The translations under genes were made by a program, and so were the position numbers. The notes under the pieces are model-generated. The model saw nothing but the letters and a program-made list of their open reading frames with translations. It was not told the origin of the DNA and searched no databases. From positions 1 through 20,880 of the forward strand of contig CAXNAA020000485.1 in NCBI GenBank assembly GCA_964200075.2: a stretch of 20,880 bases of DNA, in the 5' to 3' direction. Positions within the stretch are counted from its first letter, which is position 1, and the number at the start of each line of letters is the position of its first letter. Positions 16,276 through 20,880 of this stretch are shown here, piece after piece. This DNA is from Sphacelaria rigidula. Its lineage: Eukaryota; Phaeophyceae; Sphacelariales.

Positions 16276-16995
16276 ATCCAAATGGGTGGGTGTGAACGGT
16301 TTTCATTACGTAATCCACACTCTCATGACAGGATTACACTTGAACACCCAGCTAATATCATGTTGTCCATGCCGCAACACTTTTCGCGGATCTCTGCACT
16401 AGTGGAGGTAGCACTACTGCATCCGCCTCGTTTGATAGCCAATGGCACTCCGGGAGACAGGTCTTGTACGTGTACATTAAGACGGATCTACTAGTAGTGG
16501 CCGGGGATCGTACAGGAACACCTACCGAGAACTTACCGGGCAACGACTCCGGTCTGAGCTCATCTGCCTTCCTGCGGGACCTTGCGAACGTGGAACGGCG
16601 TCGTGTGGCTATGTAGCCTGTATGTTATTCACGTGTGCGAGACGCGAGAGCTTCAGTGGATTTATGCTTGATGAATTTCGAGTGTTTTTTTCCGTGCTTC
16701 TACTTCTGTGCCGATTATGCTCCTTTTCCATCATAACAAGAGAAAATAAAATTGGGAGCGCGATAAAAAGCAGAGCAATCTATGTTATACGAAACAACGG
16801 GCTCGGAAAATTTTGTATTCACTGGTGGGGAGGTTGGGTCGGCCGAAGAGGACGGTTCGGGCACCCCCGCGCCCACTTCAGAGGCGGTGGAAGCGTGTTA
16901 TGTTGGGGAGCGATTGTGTGCAAGGTCAGCAAGTGACTGGGCGCAAATCTAACATGCTGACTTGACCGCTCGAACGACTACTACCATGTATATTT
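16276..16995. other. non-genic stretch before the integrase remnant
   Basis: A 104-codon plus-strand frame (16622-16936) is present, but it is Gly/Trp-rich only because of G-rich DNA and shows no domain. No reverse transcriptase or RNase H motif was seen here, so the retroelement to the right is truncated. Confidence 0.45.
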
Positions 16996-16997
16996 CA

Positions 16998-18438
16998 CAG
17001 GGGAAGACGGTACTCTTGAAGGAAGAGGGAATATCGGTGAATGGCGGGATCGACGGAAAGAACTGAGGGCTCCGTTGAAACCAGGAGAACTGTTTGAGCT
17101 GGCGGACGGCAGCAAGCTGCTACCAAAAAAGCTGGCCACCGCGCCCGTGGAGTCGGAGGATCGTTATCCGGGTGTTTTTGAGCGATACCTCGGGGAAGAA
17201 CATGTGAGAATTCATGTCCCCTTGATGCTTCGGCCCTGGGTATTTGACCAAATGCACATATACGCAGTGCGTCTGGGAGGAAAATTGACTCTTTTCTGCG
17301 ATGATATTATTGGTGGATAGGCATTAAGGAAAGTGTGAAATTCTCGATCCGACGCTGCTCCTCATGCCAGGCGAAGAAATCTGATCGGTATACTGTGCGG
17401 TGGCCCCTAGTCTCGCTGCCACCACCTAGTCGGCCAGGGCAGTTGGTACATTTTTATCGTCTGAGCCATCTGCCTCGAACAAAGAGGTAACAGGCACATT
17501 TTCCTCATGGTGGATCCGCTCAGAAGACACGCGGAAGCTCACGCCATCACCCCTGAAGAGCACGCGGCAACCGGGTGTGCTGCAATCATAGTGGGGGATA
17601 TGTGCTACGATGGGGTTGGGCGCACACTTTCTTGTCGCATCGGGGGGCGGAGTTCACTTGCGCTGTATGTAGATCGGTCTACGAAATAGTGGGTGTTGTG
17701 AAACGGTTCACAAGCTCTCATCATCCTCAGACGAATAGAATGGTGGAGCAATTGAATCACACTTTGTGTCAAATGCTGTCTTATTTGGTGATGGACGATC
17801 AAAGTAACTGGGATGAGTCCCTGATGCATGCGATCTCAGCACACAATAATGATTTCAGTAGGGATACTGCGTTGTCTCCTAATGAAGTACATATTCGACG
17901 CTACCCGCGTATACCGATGATCATTCTGGAGGGTCGTGGGGTGCAGGGGCACCAGGGTTTGAAGGCCAATCTGTTGGATTATCTTCAGCCGATGGGAGAA
18001 CGGCAGGTAAAAGGCGAATGAATTGATGAGGCAGGAGAATTTTCTAAACAAAGCCAAACACGAAGCAAAAAACCAGGGAATGAAGAAATTGCTAATCGCT
18101 AGCCCAAATGGGAAGCGGGTCAGTGGGTGTTCGTGTATGACGATAAAAGCACCATCGCTGCGGGGAGGAAGGCCGGACGTCCTTGGCTCTGTCAGCAAAG
18201 CTGGCTTAGTGTTGGACGGGGCCTTCCAAAATTTTATTCGTGGGACCGGGGGTAACGCCGGAGGGTGAACACGTGGGTAAAAAACTACTGTTGTTGGAGG
18301 TTCGTCGAAACGAGCCAGGTGTCAACATGAATTCCAGGGTTCAGTGGCGAGGTGTAAGAGGTGTTACAATCCCCATGAGGAGGCGGACAAACCGAGCTTT
18401 TTTCCTTGTAGCGTTCCCAATCCTATCAGTATAATAAG
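16998..18438 (+). pseudogene. Ty3/Gypsy-type integrase remnant, multiply frameshifted
   Basis: Pieces of one integrase lie in order across several frames. About 17000-17303: N-terminal part with QMHIYAVRLGGK, whose His belongs to the HHCC zinc knuckle. 17305-17490: YYWWIGIKESVKF, then CSSCQAKKSDR (the CxxC of the knuckle) and RPGQLVHF, then a stop. 17507 onward: RHAEAHAITPEE and CAAIIV. 17575-18021: WAHTFLSHRGAEFT, HHPQTNRMVEQLNHTL, HAISAHNND, PNEVHIRRYPR. From 18023: KAKHEAKNQ, then in another frame QWVFVYDDKSTI (C-terminal barrel-like part), and KKLLLLEVRRNEPG to about 18430. The catalytic core is damaged: the second Asp position reads His (LSHRG) and the first Asp cannot be seen. The third residue, Glu in MVEQ, is kept. 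No reverse transcriptase or gag precedes it. It is a dead, 5'-truncated fragment. Confidence 0.88.
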
Positions 18439-18540
18439 AGGAGGCCACTGCGCACCCGTGCTAATCGGTCGTTAAGACTTGTTCGGATAGAAAAATATGG
18501 TTTGCTTGGCTGAGATCTGAGACTCATGCCTCCCCTTTTC
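18439..18540 (+). repeat. direct repeat G, copy 1 (abuts the integrase remnant)
   Basis: AGGAGGCCACTG.GCACCCGT, then CGGTCG.TAAGACT and GG.TT.CTTGGCTGAG recur at 18921-19030, offset 482 bp. It starts right where integrase similarity ends, so it may be a piece of the element's 3' end or LTR. Confidence 0.6.
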
Positions 18541-18554
18541 ATGATGAGGAGAGG

Positions 18555-18770
18555 CAGTACGTAATTTGTGATGCCCGGGCAAGATGTTTTCCCTGCTTAT
18601 GGCCTCTGATTCAAATATCATGCCACGGCATCGATTTGATCCATACTGCTCCACAAGTTTTTCATGTACGAGAGAAGTAGCATGTACTTGTGATGTCCGG
18701 GTAACATGTCTTCCTCTTCATCGCCCCTCAACATATTCCATTGTCGTGGCATCGCTTTGTTTATTAATTC
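18555..18770 (+). repeat. degenerate internal repeat, about 130 bp apart
   Basis: TTTGTGATGCCCGGGCAAGA and CGGCATCGATTTG (first unit) resemble TTGTGATGTCCGGGTAACAT and TGGCATCGCTTTG (second unit). Low similarity, visible by eye only. Confidence 0.35.
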
Positions 18771-18920
18771 CCCATAACATCCACAGTGATGCCGAGTTGA
18801 CGTTTCGCCGGATTCACGATAGCGCGGACCGACAAGCGAGGCAGATCGATGCAACAAGACGCCGTAGGTGTGTTATCTGAAAATAGGTCAGTTGAAGCGT
18901 TTTCAATCATTGCACCACCC

Positions 18921-19030
18921 AGGAGGCCACTGTGCACCCGTACTGACCGGTCGGTAAGACTCGCTTGGTTGGAAACACATGGCTTACTTGGCTGAGTAGA
19001 TGAAAACGAACACGGCTTCCCCTCCACTTT
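18921..19030 (+). repeat. direct repeat G, copy 2
   Basis: Second copy of the block at 18439-18540. About 380 bp of non-coding DNA lies between the two copies. Confidence 0.6.
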
Positions 19031-19121
19031 CCAAAATTTCGTTGATACCTAACACTGAGCTTTTGATCCTGGACAGAACTGATCATAACTCGTTCCGTTT
19101 CCATCAGCACTGTCAAGCCGG

Positions 19122-19200
19122 TCGCCCCGGTGGCTCAGTTGGTAAACTTGAAACCCTCTGACGGTTGGGTCGTGAGTTCAAATCTCGGTGCAGTCACACG
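19122..19200 (+). other. tRNA-like SINE head (left arm)
   Basis: A perfect A box, TGGCTCAGTTGG (19131-19142), and a weakened B box, AGTTCAAATCT (19175-19185). The acceptor stem and D-stem partner are absent, so it is tRNA-derived, not a tRNA gene. Confidence 0.7.
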
Positions 19201-19739
19201 ATCTGGGATTTTTTCTGACACCATGCTTAACAGTGGAGAGCGACCATGTCGTGGGTACACAAAATATCGACTTCACGGTCGACGAGGGAAAGGGAGTGCA
19301 GAACCCCTCTCATGAAAAAAAACAAGGCATGCACCGCAGAAGGAAAAGGGAGTACTAAAACAAAAGAAAAAAAGAACCCTGGCTGATGTGCCCACATATA
19401 CCGAAAGATGTAGACTGGCGTCCAGAGTAAAGGGGATGACAACACAACACACAAACTGTGTGTGCTGTCATCCCTTCTATTATGGACGCCAGTCCATACC
19501 TTCCGGTACATGTGGGCGCATCAGCCGCGGGCACGCAGAGAAGGGCCAGCACAGGAGCTTAAGCTTTATATTTCTTCTGAGTACTCCACCTAACTTCTGC
19601 GGTGCTTGCCTTCCTTTTTACCGCGAGATGAGTCCAGCGATCTCTTCCGTCGTCGACCCTGAAGTCGAACTCGGTGTAATCACGACGTAGTCGCTCTCCA
19701 CTGTTGGGTATGGTGTGAGAAAAAATCCCAGGTCTTTCC

Positions 19740-19805
19740 CGAGATTCGAACCCACGTCCCGACCGTCAGAAGATTTTGAGGCTACCAACTGAGCCACTGG
19801 GGCGA
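19740..19805 (-). other. tRNA-like SINE head (right arm)
   Basis: On the minus strand: A box TGGCTCAGTTGG (complement of 19785-19796) and B box GGTTCGAATCT (complement of 19742-19752), both good Pol III promoter matches. The cloverleaf is not supported. Confidence 0.7.
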
Positions 19806-19808
19806 TAG

Positions 19809-19855
19809 ATGGCGATTCAGCAGGTGACCTACCCTCGCGGTCAAATAAGATGGGG
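19809..19855 (+). mobile_element. MITE family A, partial copy A9
   Basis: GGCGATTCAGCAGGTGACCT, ACCCTCGCGGTCAAA and a final GGGG followed by TTAA (19856-19859) match the right half of family A. It directly abuts the palindrome. Confidence 0.55.
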
Positions 19856-19859
19856 TTAA

Positions 19860-20012
19860 CTATCCTTGTTCCACCAGTGTTTTCGTTGGGTGCACATTGC
19901 TCTGCACTGTAGTACTGAACGCTATTACCGTTCTGCCCCTTTCTCTATATGCGTGACGACCAGTACTGTATCCGTTGCTTGAACCAATCGTCGACGATGC
20001 CACAGCTGTCCG
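19860..20012. other. non-genic stretch
   Basis: Nothing recognised. Confidence 0.4.
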
Positions 20013-20261
20013 TTGGTGGTTGAAGAGCCTAGCTTAACCCTGAAACCCCGAGATCGCAACAGTACAACGGTGTTCCACAACCCACCGGATCACAAAAGAC
20101 CGACGCGCTGTGAGTTGTGCGTCCAGTCATTGTTTCGATGCAAAGAGACACGGAAACCATTTCCGGCGAAAAACGGGCGTGGTCGTTGTGGTGTCTGTGG
20201 ATGGCAAATGAGCGGGAAAAGAGCCGAATGTGTGGGCGCCATGGTTGGAGTTGGCGCGTAG
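20013..20261 (+). pseudogene. Cys-rich fragment, possibly a transposase C-terminal tail
   Basis: An 82-codon frame containing HNPPDHKRPTRCELC, then CKETRKPF about seven residues later, then RCGVCGWQMSGKRAEC. The spacing, two CxxC pairs with a Lys-Glu-Thr stretch between, resembles the cysteine-rich tail that ends many piggyBac-type transposases, which is typically preceded by a basic linker. The usual final Cys-Phe and His residues are not seen. No catalytic domain lies upstream; DNA before 20013 has no compatible frame. The presence of TTAA-flanked MITEs makes the idea attractive but does not prove it. It could also be an unrelated zinc-binding fragment or chance. Confidence 0.28.
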
Positions 20262-20880
20262 ACCCCCTTGCGCGCGATGTGCCGCATCAGGTACAGTGTA
20301 GAGAGCGATGGCCAAGCAAAGGTACGTATTCGGCCAATTGGTGGCCCAGATAAGGTGCGATTGGAAAATGATTCCTAGATTAGGTATACCTCCGCGAAAT
20401 TCGGCCTACAAAAGGTAAGCGGTTTCTGGAGGCGAGACGTCCGTTTTCGCGTGGCCATATCTCTCGAGTAACCGTTTTTTTCCCGTTTTCTTCGAGGCCC
20501 GGGTGCCAATGCCCCCCCCAAATGATATGCGTGAAAAGTTCGGAGTGAAAACGGTCGAAATGGCGTGTTATGCTGTTTTCGCGTTTCTGGCCATTTTTCG
20601 TCCCTTTCTTGGGCAAAGAACGAAAAGGTTCACCTATTCTGAGCCATTGCCCATTTACTGTTGTGCGTTCAATATATCAAGGCTCGCGACATACTATATA
20701 TCGACGGAACAGTATATCACGACACGCGCAACCTCAATACGAGCTGTGCCAGCCTGGAACCGGATTCAAGCTCAAGCAATTTCTCATCGACACAGACGAG
20801 TTGGGCCGTGATCCGCATATCGTATTAATCGTCCAATCAAGGGGAAGGTGCCCATCTGCTCCAAAGTCTGCCCCACTATT
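20262..20880. other. non-genic stretch to the window end
   Basis: A 102-codon plus-strand frame (20503-20811) and a 78-codon minus-strand frame (20380-20616) overlap and show no domain. TTTTCGCGT appears twice near 20444 and 20576. No gene supported. Confidence 0.45.

Larger units (their letters stand above)
19122..19805. mobile_element. head-to-head SINE-like pair forming a 684-bp near-palindrome
   Basis: The left arm (19122-19452) starts TCGCCCCGGTGGCTCAGTTG and the right arm (19457-19805), read on the reverse strand, starts TCGCCCCAGTGGCTCAGTTG. Both continue in the same order: a B-box region, TGGGATTTTTTCT.ACACCAT, CAGTGGAGAGCGAC, CGACTTCA.GGTCGACGA, GCACCGCAGAAG, GATG.GCCCACAT, GACTGGCGTCCA and GGGATGACA, meeting at an ACACACA/TGTGTGT turn of a few bases. 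The arms differ by many substitutions and a few indels, so the pairing is old. A transcript through it would fold into a very long hairpin. Confidence 0.85.

Noticed and set aside
16622-16936. Gag-like or glycine-rich protein upstream of the integrase
   Set aside because: Composition follows G-rich DNA; no zinc knuckle or other gag feature is visible.

Overview
This window looks like gene-poor, repeat-saturated nuclear DNA from a eukaryote. No intact protein-coding gene, rRNA gene or functional tRNA gene could be supported. The longest open frames (about 120-180 codons) are roughly what chance gives in 20.9 kb read in six frames, and most fall inside repeats. A eukaryotic origin is indicated by a decayed Ty3/Gypsy-type integrase (about 17.0-18.4 kb), three tRNA-derived SINE-like heads with Pol III A and B boxes, several MITE-like families, long homopolymer C/G tracts, and two short N gaps typical of a draft assembly. 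The style of the Gypsy integrase would suit a stramenopile (oomycete or brown-algal type). That is inference only and nothing here fixes the taxon.

Layout. 0-2.7 kb: G/C tracts, an old diverged duplication (about 310-520 and 1365-1530), and a possible LTR fragment with a TATA box near 2.15 kb. 2.7-4.6 kb: a dense MITE nest made of family A (about 97-105 bp, TTAA-flanked, piggyBac-like ends), family B (211-215 bp palindromic element) and repeat C. All three share a core resembling CAAGTGAAAnTGATGCCGAT. 4.56-4.7 kb: a 64-base C run, an assembly gap and a CCG run. 4.78-6.8 kb: two copies of a DNA-transposon-like element T (547 and 804 bp) with matching inverted ends; they differ by a 261-bp block. 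6.9-7.95 kb: three unrelated tandem arrays with periods of 141, 33 and 75 bp, all multiples of three. 7.96-9.3 kb: more A and B copies, and a SINE-like copy split by about 320 bp.

9.65-10.5 kb: diverged direct repeats. 10.75-10.98 kb: a duplicated stretch on either side of the second gap. 11.25-11.55 kb: a minus-strand reading frame that looks like a decayed protein gene of unknown function. 11.75-12.1 kb: a 155-162 bp repeat carrying a hairpin. 12.9-15.8 kb: three copies of a 396-bp repeat D, two of them in tandem, and a two-copy repeat E. 16.14-16.25 kb: an AT-rich inverted repeat. 17.0-18.44 kb: the Gypsy integrase pseudogene, followed by a 482-bp-spaced direct repeat. 19.12-19.81 kb: two SINE-like units head to head, giving a 684-bp near-palindrome with almost no loop. 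20.0-20.3 kb: a short frame with two CxxC pairs, possibly a transposase tail.

The window is best read as a graveyard of nested mobile elements rather than as a set of cooperating genes. The parts most worth following up are the TTAA-flanked MITE family and its shared core, the SINE-derived long hairpin, the T1/T2 pair, and the minus-strand multiple-of-three repeat cluster at 6.9-7.95 kb.
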